From Candidatus Falkowbacteria bacterium RIFOXYC2_FULL_48_21 (GTDB lineage: Bacteria > Patescibacteriota > Patescibacteriia > UBA11705 > JABHMO01), in contig MFGM01000001.1 of NCBI GenBank assembly GCA_001778275.1, forward strand, positions 1-5,735: 5,735 nt of DNA, given 5' to 3'. Positions 1 to 4,665 of the stretch are shown one piece after another. Below the pieces are notes generated by a model. It was not told the DNA's origin, did not search any database, and was given only the letters and a program-made list of their open reading frames with translations. Within the stretch, counting starts at the first letter, position 1. Each line of letters begins with the position of its first letter. A program made the position numbers and the translations under genes.

Positions 1-727
1 AAAAACTCCAAATCTTTTTTTTATCCAGCAATCCTTGCACGTAAAGCCGACTAAGCCCGAGCATGACATACGCCATAATCGCCAATACAAAAGCGCCAAC
101 ATAATAGCTGGTCGGCAAATACGCGAGCACAACAAACAACTCAATAATGATTAGGCAAATCGGCAGCAAATACAACCAACTTTTTTGAATATTGATCTTA
201 TGAATCCAAAAGAACTGGTAAAGCAACAGGGCGAATATCGGCAGAATAATCAGCGCCATAATGGCCAAATTCAACTGCAACAAGATTACGCCGGCAAAAC
301 CGCTGGAAAACAAAAAAAAGGCGGACAAGAGCGTGATATAAAAATTCAGACTCTCGAGCGAATACGCCTGATATCGCAACGGGAGAAAAAAGTAAACAAA
401 ATATTGCCGCAAAACCAGATATAACGCCATGGCGCCAAAAACGGCCGCGACGTAAAACGCCAGCTCGTTGATCACGAACAGCACGAAGAAAAAAACAGCC
501 AAGGAAAAGCCAATCGGTAAAATCAAAAAATGCGCAAAGACTTTGCTCAATCGACCGCCGCATACCACAAAGCAAGCAAAAACCAAATACGCCAAAAACA
601 CCGCTGCCCCCGGAATCAAAAACAACTCGCCAAACCTTACCAGCGCCAACCAAACAAAAAAAAGTATCGGCGCGACCAAAATAATTAGACGACGAATAAT
701 AAACATAGACTTAATCCAAACTTTCAT
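1..727 (-). CDS. Polytopic membrane protein of unknown function, partial (C-terminus outside window)
   Basis: I do not recognise the family. The reverse strand stays open from an ATG at 727 to the window edge, giving 242 residues without a stop. The protein begins MKVWIKSMFIIRRL and is extremely hydrophobic. About eight membrane segments are visible, near residues 14-30, 37-57, 65-86, 89-113, 127-149, 153-174, 184-204 and 207-230. Short basic or polar loops separate them (for example RLSK near 59-62, HKINIQKS near 176-183 and LDKKK near 234-238). No catalytic motif is visible. A second in-frame ATG at 706 could be used instead; neither has a Shine-Dalgarno sequence, and I chose 727 as the first start after an upstream in-frame TAA. 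It is the third gene of a leftward membrane-protein cluster, about 100 nt after its neighbour. Coding status is well supported by the long open frame and its regular membrane-segment pattern; function is unknown. Confidence 0.8.
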   Translation of the reverse strand, partial: MKVWIKSMFIIRRLIILVAPILFFVWLALVRFGELFLIPGAAVFLAYLVFACFVVCGGRLSKVFAHFLILPIGFSLAVFFFVLFVINELAFYVAAVFGAMALYLVLRQYFVYFFLPLRYQAYSLESLNFYITLLSAFFLFSSGFAGVILLQLNLAIMALIILPIFALLLYQFFWIHKINIQKSWLYLLPICLIIIELFVVLAYLPTSYYVGAFVLAIMAYVMLGLSRLYVQGLLDKKKIWSF

Positions 728-829
728 TGAGACTCGAAAAAACCAACGCCGAATTGATTCCCCTAGTTACCCGGACAACTGAAAACAGCAATCGATTTAA
801 TCTGAATTATTATTTTAAGTTCCAATACT

Positions 830-1267
830 TCACTTAACCTCTTGATAAATGCCGGCCAATAATTGTTCCTCGACGGAGAAATCCGCCTCTCCGGCTTCAT
901 ACTTGGCGACCACGTCCTCCACGACAGAAACAAAGCGCGCCAAAAGCGGTTGATCAGCGTCTGCGGCGGCGGCATATTGCGCAAAACGCAAATACTCCGC
1001 CAGCACAAACCGTTGTTTATCTTCACCCGTCAAGTCTGTTTGATTGAAATAAACGTCAAGAAAGCGCGCCAAATCTTCACGTAACAGCAATGTACTATTA
1101 GCAGAAATCGACGGTTCCGTCAATGCCGTGACCGACTGATCGCTTTGTGAAATTAAATGGCGGTAAACGAAAAAATACGCAACCGCCACAAGTAAAAACA
1201 AAAAAATCAAAAGCAACGAATAAACAAAACGAAAAGCTTCGGTTTTTGAATAGTGCATCATACTCAT
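830..1267 (-). CDS. Small single-pass membrane protein, function unknown
   Basis: This 145-residue protein is not one I recognise. It has a short basic N-terminus (MSMMHYSKTEAFRF), one strong membrane segment at about residues 15-35 (rich in L, F, V and A), and a roughly 110-residue soluble tail. The tail is acidic and alanine-rich, and its spacing of hydrophobic residues suggests helices (for example EDLARFLDVYF and AEYLRFAQYAAAAD). The first positive residues and the single uncleaved-looking segment suggest an N-in, C-out anchor, but that is inference. It starts only 3 nt after the stop of the AI-2E transporter gene, so the two are very probably co-transcribed and perhaps translationally coupled. 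The start has no Shine-Dalgarno; ATGs at codons 3 and 4 are alternatives. The stop is TGA. The close coupling hints at a partner role for the transporter, with no direct evidence. Confidence 0.8.
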   Translation of the reverse strand: MSMMHYSKTEAFRFVYSLLLIFLFLLVAVAYFFVYRHLISQSDQSVTALTEPSISANSTLLLREDLARFLDVYFNQTDLTGEDKQRFVLAEYLRFAQYAAAADADQPLLARFVSVVEDVVAKYEAGEADFSVEEQLLAGIYQEVK

Positions 1268-1270
1268 AAT

Positions 1271-2317
1271 CTAACCGCTTGTTTCTTCCACCGATTCTTT
1301 TGTCGCCCAAAATTCCTTTACTACGACGCTAATCGCCGTAGCCACGGGAATGGCCAAAACCACGCCCACCAATCCCGCCACCTTGGCACCGATCAATAAA
1401 GCGACGATACTCACAATCGGATTTAAGCCGACCGCCTTCTGCATCACTTTCGGTACCAAAATCTGATTTTCGATCTGCTGAATGATAATATAAAAAATCA
1501 ACACAAACAACGCCTTGATCGGGGATTGCGTAAACGCCAAGAAAACTGATGGAATCGCGGCCAAGACCGGCCCGAGATACGGCACAAATTCGCCAAAAGC
1601 CGCCACCACACCCAAAATCAACGCGTAATTCACGCCAAGAATAAGCAAGCCAACGTAAACCAAAACGCCAAGAATCAAACTCAAAATCAACTGCCCCTTA
1701 AGCCAATCGCCGATCTTACGTTGAATCTTATTGATCAATTGCACGGTGAACGGCTGATATTTATCCGGCAACAAATAAGTCAAAACTCGCTTGATCGCAC
1801 TTTCCTCGATGGTCATGTAAAAGGTGATTACCAAAACAACAAAGAATGAAACCACCCCACCGAAAAATCCGGCCACACTCGAGAATACAGAACTCACCAT
1901 GCCGGTAACATTGCCTTTGAGCGCGTTCAGTCCCTTGTCCAGTTCGCCAAGGATACCATGCTCCGCGGAAAAGTTTTTCAAATTCTCAAACACGGCTCCG
2001 GCTTTTTGAAAATATTCCGGAAAGTTGTCCGCCAGTTGTATCGTCTGCTGCGTAATCGGCGGAATCAACAGCACAATCACGAAAGCCATGGCCACCAGCA
2101 ACACCACGTAGATGAGCAGAATGCTAAGCCAGCGCGGGAATCTGATTTTCTCGAGCGCGTCAACCCACGGATCAACCGCCGAGGCGAAAATCAAAGCCAC
2201 GAATAAAATCGCCAGCACCTCTTTGATTAAATAAAGGAAAAACAAAACAATCACCACCAAAAAAAACTTGATAATCGTCATGATGGACAAATCAACGATT
2301 TGGCGAGGGTGAGACAT
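1271..2317 (-). CDS. AI-2E (PerM) family transporter
   Basis: A 348-residue polytopic inner-membrane protein of the AI-2E/PerM family (formerly UPF0118), the usual length for the family. Membrane segments are visible near residues 14-48, 62-85, 145-169, 210-235, 237-262, 266-281 and 300-335, with a soluble, helix-rich stretch near 90-140. Family hallmarks are present: PYLGP near 246-250, QQIENQILVPK near 280-290 and GLVGVVLAIP near 315-324. Characterised relatives export small molecules such as autoinducer-2, or act in sodium/proton antiport; the substrate here cannot be read from sequence. The start at 2317 is the first ATG after an in-frame TAA; an ATG at codon 13 is an alternative. No Shine-Dalgarno is seen. 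The gene heads a leftward cluster and lies divergently from smpB, with a candidate promoter about 75 nt upstream and a four-copy 8-nt repeat array in its leader. Confidence 0.93.
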   Translation of the reverse strand: MSHPRQIVDLSIMTIIKFFLVVIVLFFLYLIKEVLAILFVALIFASAVDPWVDALEKIRFPRWLSILLIYVVLLVAMAFVIVLLIPPITQQTIQLADNFPEYFQKAGAVFENLKNFSAEHGILGELDKGLNALKGNVTGMVSSVFSSVAGFFGGVVSFFVVLVITFYMTIEESAIKRVLTYLLPDKYQPFTVQLINKIQRKIGDWLKGQLILSLILGVLVYVGLLILGVNYALILGVVAAFGEFVPYLGPVLAAIPSVFLAFTQSPIKALFVLIFYIIIQQIENQILVPKVMQKAVGLNPIVSIVALLIGAKVAGLVGVVLAIPVATAISVVVKEFWATKESVEETSG

Positions 2318-2331
2318 AAGAATGACTTATT

Positions 2332-2363
2332 GGTTGACTGGTTAACGGGTAAACAGGTTAACA
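2332..2363. repeat. Four-copy 8-nt tandem array (consensus GGTTAACN)
   Basis: Four abutting 8-nt units start at 2332, 2340, 2348 and 2356. Each begins GGT and fits GGTTAACN with at most one change in the first seven bases. The array lies 15 to 46 nt upstream of the AI-2E transporter start, inside the predicted mRNA leader. Each full copy contains the palindrome GTTAAC. It could be a protein-binding array or slipped-strand repeat; no function is shown. Confidence 0.75.
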
Positions 2364-2390
2364 ATCCCCCATTTATTATAGTACAGGGTT

Positions 2391-2419
2391 ATTATACAAT
2401 AAACATTTTCAATCGGCAA
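2391..2419 (-). promoter_or_regulatory. Candidate sigma70-type promoter for the AI-2E transporter cluster
   Basis: On the minus strand, TTGCCG (2414-2419) and a perfect TATAAT (2391-2396) are 17 bp apart. Transcription would begin near 2384, giving a leader of about 67 nt before the transporter ATG. A second TATAAT at 2375-2380 has no good -35 partner. The -35 matches consensus at 4 of 6 positions. Confidence 0.55.
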
Positions 2420-2424
2420 ACGGC

Positions 2425-2442
2425 GCGGATCGCAACATCCGC
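2425..2442. other. Short perfect hairpin in the divergent spacer
   Basis: GCGGAT at 2425-2430 and ATCCGC at 2437-2442 form a perfect 6-bp stem around a 6-nt loop. It sits in a GC-rich patch (about 2414-2465) within an otherwise AT-rich spacer, just upstream of the transporter promoter. No T-run follows on either strand, so it does not look like a terminator. It may be a small mobile palindrome or an operator. Confidence 0.4.
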
Positions 2443-2478
2443 ACTATCGCACCATGCCGCCCCGCCAATCATAGTCAC

Positions 2479-2492
2479 CTCTTAATTAAGAG
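2479..2492. promoter_or_regulatory. Perfect 14-bp palindrome, possible operator
   Basis: CTCTTAATTAAGAG is a perfect palindrome with no spacer. It lies about midway between the two divergent promoters, 43 bp upstream of the smpB -35 box. A dimeric regulator could bind here and affect both directions; this is inference from symmetry and position only. Confidence 0.4.
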
Positions 2493-2493
2493 T

Positions 2494-2529
2494 AATCATA
2501 TTAATCATCGCAATCAGACTAATCCCGGT
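2494..2529. repeat. Four-copy 9-nt tandem array (core AATC)
   Basis: AATC recurs at 2494, 2503, 2512 and 2521, exactly every 9 nt. The first three copies read AATCA and the base before each is T, T, C and T. A further AATCA at 2467 is also in phase (27 nt earlier). The array ends 5 nt before the smpB -35 box, an upstream position typical of activator or UP-element sites. The last three bases of each unit are not conserved. Confidence 0.6.
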
Positions 2530-2534
2530 CAACG

Positions 2535-2563
2535 TTGACTTTTGGCTCATGTAAAATTATAAT
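2535..2563 (+). promoter_or_regulatory. Strong sigma70-type promoter giving a leaderless smpB mRNA
   Basis: TTGACT (2535-2540) and a perfect TATAAT (2558-2563) are separated by the ideal 17 bp. The usual start site, about 7 nt beyond the -10 box, is position 2570, which is the A of the smpB ATG. Transcription from here would therefore give an mRNA with no 5' leader. No Shine-Dalgarno is present, which fits. Confidence 0.82.
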
Positions 2564-2569
2564 AGAAAC

Positions 2570-3022
2570 ATGCAAGCGATAATCAACAAACAAGCACACT
2601 TCAGTTACGAAATCATGGACGCTTTCGAGGCGGGCATTATTTTGCGCGGCCATGAAGTGAAAGCGGTAAAAAACGGCCAACTTAGCCTAAAAAGTGCCTA
2701 TGTCAGTATTGCTCATGAGCCGGAACCGGCCCTTTATTTGATCAAAGCTCACATATCCCAATATAAATTTGCCGGAAATTTAATGAATTACGACCCGGAA
2801 CGCCCGCGCAAGCTGTTAATAAAAAAAAACGAGCTGAAAACCCTGATCGGCAAGCTACAACAAAAGGGCTTGACAATCATCCCGCTTCGAGTGTATACTA
2901 AGCGCAATATCGTCAAAGTCGAAATTGGCTTAGCACGAGGCAAAAAACTGTTTGAAAAGAAAGAAGCCAAAAAATTGAAAGACATTGACCGCGATATCAG
3001 ACGCACTTTGAAACATCAGTAA
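2570..3022 (+). CDS. smpB: SsrA-binding protein SmpB
   Basis: SmpB binds the tRNA-like domain of tmRNA and brings it into the A site of ribosomes stalled on broken mRNAs, standing in for codon and anticodon. The protein is 150 residues, the normal length. Family signatures are visible in order: the N-terminal NKQAHFSYEIMDAFEAGI; GHEVKAVKNG near 27-36 (relatives usually have GTEVK or GVEVK); AHISQY near 60-65; RPRKLLIKKNEL near 78-89; KGLTIIPLRVY near 99-109; and LARGKKLFEKKE near 121-132. The last is followed by the basic C-terminal tail that reaches into the mRNA channel (ends RDIRRTLKHQ). The ATG at 2570 coincides with the predicted transcription start, so the message is probably leaderless. 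The tmRNA gene follows 195 nt downstream on the same strand, the common smpB-ssrA pairing. Confidence 0.97.
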   Translation: MQAIINKQAHFSYEIMDAFEAGIILRGHEVKAVKNGQLSLKSAYVSIAHEPEPALYLIKAHISQYKFAGNLMNYDPERPRKLLIKKNELKTLIGKLQQKGLTIIPLRVYTKRNIVKVEIGLARGKKLFEKKEAKKLKDIDRDIRRTLKHQ

Positions 3023-3026
3023 AAAG

Positions 3027-3203
3027 TCCAAAACTCAAAACTATCCCGAAAGGATCCCTTCGGGACAATCTCAAAACAAATTCAAAATCAAAAATTTGAA
3101 TCTTGAATTGTTTCTAACGGAATCCCCGCCGCGCAGGCAGGCGTTCGTAAAAATTTGTTTTAAATTTAAAATTTATTTTGGATTTGTAGTTTTGAGTTTT
3201 GGA
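3027..3203. repeat. 177-nt AT-rich spacer bounded by 17-bp perfect inverted repeats
   Basis: Positions 3027-3043 and 3187-3203 are exact reverse complements over 17 bp, and flanking A5/T5 runs could extend the pairing with one bulge. The interior is mostly low-complexity sequence built from CAAA, TTGAA and AAATTT blocks. It also holds a hairpin (3044-3065) and a 20-nt island that is 90% G+C (3124-3143). The unit fills most of the smpB-ssrA spacer. It resembles a small non-coding mobile element, or an arm that would fold the spacer onto itself just before the tmRNA. I see no target-site duplication and no convincing ssrA promoter here. Confidence 0.6.
3044..3065. other. Hairpin after smpB (terminator-like stem without T-run)
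   Basis: TCCCGAA (3044-3050) pairs perfectly with TTCGGGA (3059-3065) around an 8-nt loop, 22 nt after the smpB stop. No T-run follows on the plus strand, so it is a poor intrinsic terminator. It could stabilise the smpB 3' end or separate smpB from ssrA transcripts. Confidence 0.45.
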
Positions 3204-3217
3204 TTTTTCAACAACAC

Positions 3218-3599
3218 GGGGATGCCGGATTTCGACAGGAAATCTTGCAAAACCGCGCAGGAAGAGCGGTCGCCGCTCTCAAATCCGCGACAAAAAAACA
3301 AGTGTAAACACACTTTTCGGCAAAGTGAAGTCATTCGCAAGAGTGCCCAGCTTTGCTCTCGCTTCAATCTAACAAGATCGGAGCCATCGGCCCGCCCATA
3401 CTCGCTAAGCGGTCACCGGTGTCAATAAGCGAGCTCGGCGGTAAATTATCCTTTATTTACCGCCTAAACAAACAAGGATCGAGCCGCAACTGTTTGGTCT
3501 ATCTTTGAGGTTACCGGCTCTAAACAATTAAGGTAGACTATTCCTGTAGATGCGATTTTGCCTGTTTCTTGCACGCGGGTTTAACTCCCGCCATCTCCA
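3218..3599 (+). ncRNA. ssrA: Transfer-messenger RNA (tmRNA, SsrA)
   Basis: tmRNA acts as tRNA and mRNA together with SmpB to free stalled ribosomes and tag the unfinished protein. The 5' end GGGGATG (3218-3224) pairs with CATCTCC (3592-3598; one G-U pair), followed by discriminator A3599. The conserved GGATTTCGACAGG follows the 5' arm. The 3' T-arm has stem GCGGG (3575-3579) with CCCGC (3587-3591) and loop TTTAACT. PK1 is clear: stem AGAGCG (3263-3268) with CGCTCT (3274-3279), and the GTCGC loop (3269-3273) pairing with GCGAC (3287-3291). Further pseudoknots are visible: GGCGGTAAAT with ATTTACCGCC near 3437-3465, whose loop pairs with AAGGAT, and GAGCCG with CGGCTC around 3480-3525. Length 382 nt is typical. 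CCA is not encoded (TCC follows), so it must be added enzymatically. No clear promoter was found. Confidence 0.95.
3304..3372 (+). other. Probable tmRNA tag-peptide reading frame (22 codons plus TAA)
   Basis: The predicted resume codon is GTA at 3304, 12 nt after the end of PK1, which matches the spacing known from E. coli (about 11 nt). The frame then reads 22 codons to TAA at 3370-3372, starting VNTLFGKVKS and ending PSFALASI. One neighbouring frame stops at once and the other runs on through the pseudoknots. The tag would be about twice the common length and would end in SI rather than the usual AA. A small hairpin (3311-3316 with 3322-3327) lies inside the frame. The exact resume codon is inferred. 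Confidence 0.6.
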
Positions 3600-3697
3600 T
3601 CCTTCGCTCCGCTGAAGCGGAGCTTCGGATGGCGCAGCCATACCTGTTTTATTTAAAAAGCGAAGGATGTCCTCCGTAGCCTTGGCGAAGGAGGACA
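3597..3697. repeat. Composite palindromic element after ssrA
   Basis: Several inverted repeats are packed here. First hairpin: CCATCC (3597-3602) with GGATGG (3627-3632), then a 3x3 internal loop and GCTCCGC (3606-3612) with GCGGAGC (3617-3623) around a TGAA loop. Alternative pairing: 3598-3608 is an exact 11-bp complement of 3659-3669. Second hairpin: TGTCCTCC (3668-3675) with GGAGGACA (3690-3697). The small stem ATGGC/GCCAT (3629-3641) followed by TTTTATTT could terminate tmRNA transcription. The first arm overlaps the last three bases of the tmRNA. The pattern resembles interspersed palindromic elements of compact genomes; copies elsewhere cannot be seen from here. Confidence 0.6.
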
Positions 3698-3822
3698 CCC
3701 GGTTCAAGGACGACCCATGCGCTTTTCCAACCAAGCTGCAAGCCATTCGATTCGAAAAATATCTCAAAAGCGGCTCCGGCATTGCTTTTTCCAACAAAAG
3801 ACTAATTATAAAATCCCAATGA
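3667..3822 (+). pseudogene. Probable remnant of a GIY-YIG nuclease (C-terminal part only)
   Basis: A 51-codon frame from ATG 3667 to TGA 3820-3822. Residues 24-45 read like the end of small GIY-YIG family nucleases: after KLQAIR comes FEKYLKSGSGIAFSNKRL, where the family typically shows an E-x-YLKSGSG-x-AF-x-x-KR pattern. Full-length members are about 80-100 residues. The catalytic N-terminal half, with the GIY and YIG strands and the conserved arginine, is missing. The first dozen codons (MSSVALAKEDT) are simply the translation of the palindrome at 3668-3697, so a palindromic element seems joined to the broken gene. Its stop overlaps the infC start as ATGA. It is probably not functional, though it could still be translated and couple to infC. 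The family call rests on motif recall only. Confidence 0.6.
3807..3812 (+). promoter_or_regulatory. Candidate -10 box for infC, possibly leaderless
   Basis: TATAAA lies 6 nt before the infC ATG, the same spacing as the -10 box at smpB; both genes show ATTATAA followed by 7 nt and then ATG. The best -35 (TTGCTT at 3782-3787) is weak and 19 bp away, so this is much less certain than the smpB promoter. Confidence 0.35.
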
Positions 3823-4364
3823 GAAAATCCTACAAATTCCAACGCAAAGTAACCAACGAAAAAATTTATCGGGCCAATCTTCAAATTTCCGCTCCGAGCG
3901 TGTCGGTAATCGATGAACAAGGCGCGCAAATCGGGCAAATGAGCACGCGCGAGGCGATTCAGCTGGCGGAGGATCGCGGTCTCGATCTCGTCGAAGTGTC
4001 GCCACTTGCCAATCCGCCGGTGGCCAAAATTATGAACTTTGGCAGTTTTCAATATCAGCACGAAAAACTTCTAAAAAAACAACGCCTCATGTCGCGCTCG
4101 CTGGAAATGAAAAATATCCGACTGTCACTGCAAATCGGCGATCATGACAAAGAAGTACGTATCATTCAATCACAAAAATTTTTAGAAAAAGGGCACAAAA
4201 TAAAGCTGGAAATAATTCTCAAAGGGCGCGAGCTTAGCCACATGGATATCGCCCGGCAAGTGCTTCGTTCTTTTCAAACGGCGCTCGGATCGAAAGTTAT
4301 AGTGGAACAAGACGTCAGCAAACAAGGCAATAAATTATTTTTAATTCTCGCGCCGCAAGAATAG
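3819..4364 (+). CDS. infC: Translation initiation factor IF-3
   Basis: IF-3 binds the 30S subunit, keeps it apart from 50S and checks the start codon with initiator tRNA. From ATG 3819 the protein has 181 residues, the family norm, and starts MRKSYKFQRKVTNEKIYRAN. The N-domain shows VTNEKI near 11-16, VSVIDEQGAQIGQMSTREA near 28-46, LDLVEVSP near 55-62 and PPVAKIMNFG near 66-75 (most relatives have C or R-rich PPVCRIMDYG). The linker and C-domain show MKNIRLSLQIGDHDKEVR near 97-114, FLEKGHKIKL near 121-130 and KGRELSH near 135-141. An in-frame ATG at 3717 would add 34 residues with no family resemblance, so it is rejected. The ATG overlaps the TGA of the upstream remnant. No Shine-Dalgarno. 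First gene of infC-rpmI-rplT. Confidence 0.96.
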   Translation: MRKSYKFQRKVTNEKIYRANLQISAPSVSVIDEQGAQIGQMSTREAIQLAEDRGLDLVEVSPLANPPVAKIMNFGSFQYQHEKLLKKQRLMSRSLEMKNIRLSLQIGDHDKEVRIIQSQKFLEKGHKIKLEIILKGRELSHMDIARQVLRSFQTALGSKVIVEQDVSKQGNKLFLILAPQE

Positions 4365-4406
4365 GCGACGTCTGAACCACTCATCGATTTAACTCTTTAA
4401 ACCAAT

Positions 4407-4607
4407 ATGCCAAAGATCAAAACCCATCAATCGGTCGCCAAGCGTTTCCGCATTACAAAGAATCGAAAAATTTTAAAAAAGAAATGCGGTCAAGATCATT
4501 TCAATTCCCGCGAAACCGGCAAGGTCAAACGCCACAAGCGTCGCCCGGCCGGCATTGCCAACGCCACGATTCGAAAAAGCATCCGCCACCTCATTACCCG
4601 CGTCTAA
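4407..4607 (+). CDS. rpmI: 50S ribosomal protein bL35
   Basis: A 66-residue, strongly basic protein of the large ribosomal subunit, at the normal length for bL35. The family opening MPKIKTHQSVAKRF is intact, followed by the lysine-rich core (KILKKKCGQDHF near 22-33) and the KRHKRRPAGIA segment near 41-51. The gene starts 42 nt after infC and 58 nt precede rplT, the standard infC-rpmI-rplT order. The leader lacks a Shine-Dalgarno; the ATG is preceded by TTTAAACCAAT. In E. coli bL20 represses this operon through a pseudoknot before rpmI; the 42-nt spacer here is too short to show such a structure convincingly. Confidence 0.97.
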   Translation: MPKIKTHQSVAKRFRITKNRKILKKKCGQDHFNSRETGKVKRHKRRPAGIANATIRKSIRHLITRV

Positions 4608-4620
4608 TTTCTCTCCCTCC

Positions 4621-4660
4621 AATTTCTATCAATTCCTATTAATTTCTACTAATTCTCACC
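4621..4660. repeat. Four-copy 10-nt tandem array before rplT
   Basis: Units start at 4621, 4631, 4641 and 4651 and each begins AATT, with pyrimidine-rich remainders (for example AATTTCTATC and AATTCCTATT). The array fills the rpmI-rplT spacer and ends 5 nt before the rplT ATG, where a Shine-Dalgarno would normally sit. A pyrimidine-rich lead-in (4608-4620) precedes it. It may be an unstructured ribosome-loading region or a plain expansion of simple sequence. Confidence 0.75.
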
Positions 4661-4665
4661 ATTAT

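Noticed and set aside
198..653. 151-codon minus-strand frame
   Set aside because: It is an out-of-frame shadow of the open membrane-protein frame that runs from 727 to the window edge.
765..780. Short hairpin AGTT...AACT in the gap between the two unknown membrane genes
   Set aside because: Only a 6-bp stem with two wobble pairs and no T-run; not strong enough to call a terminator or attenuator.
2332..2529. Possible CRISPR array or replication iterons in the divergent spacer
   Set aside because: Units are only 8-9 nt with no spacers of CRISPR size, and no DnaA-box or replication gene is present.
3096..3428. 110-codon plus-strand frame
   Set aside because: It crosses low-complexity spacer and most of the tmRNA, with no protein-like pattern; the tmRNA explains the sequence.
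3717..3818. Upstream ATG extending IF-3 by 34 residues
   Set aside because: The extra residues have no IF-3 likeness, and the same DNA carries the GIY-YIG-like frame in another register.
3600..3818. bL20 or IF-3 leader riboswitch-like element before infC
   Set aside because: I could not find the known L20-leader arrangement; the space is taken by palindromes and the nuclease remnant.
3528..4061. 177-codon open frame on the minus strand
   Set aside because: It reads the reverse of the tmRNA 3' end, the palindromic cluster and infC. The WRWRELNPR-like segment is the familiar false translation of a T-arm; the rest mirrors real plus-strand features.
4555..4665. Upstream ATG extending bL20 by 37 residues
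   Set aside because: It overlaps rpmI and translates the 10-nt array; the canonical MARIKRG start lies at 4666.
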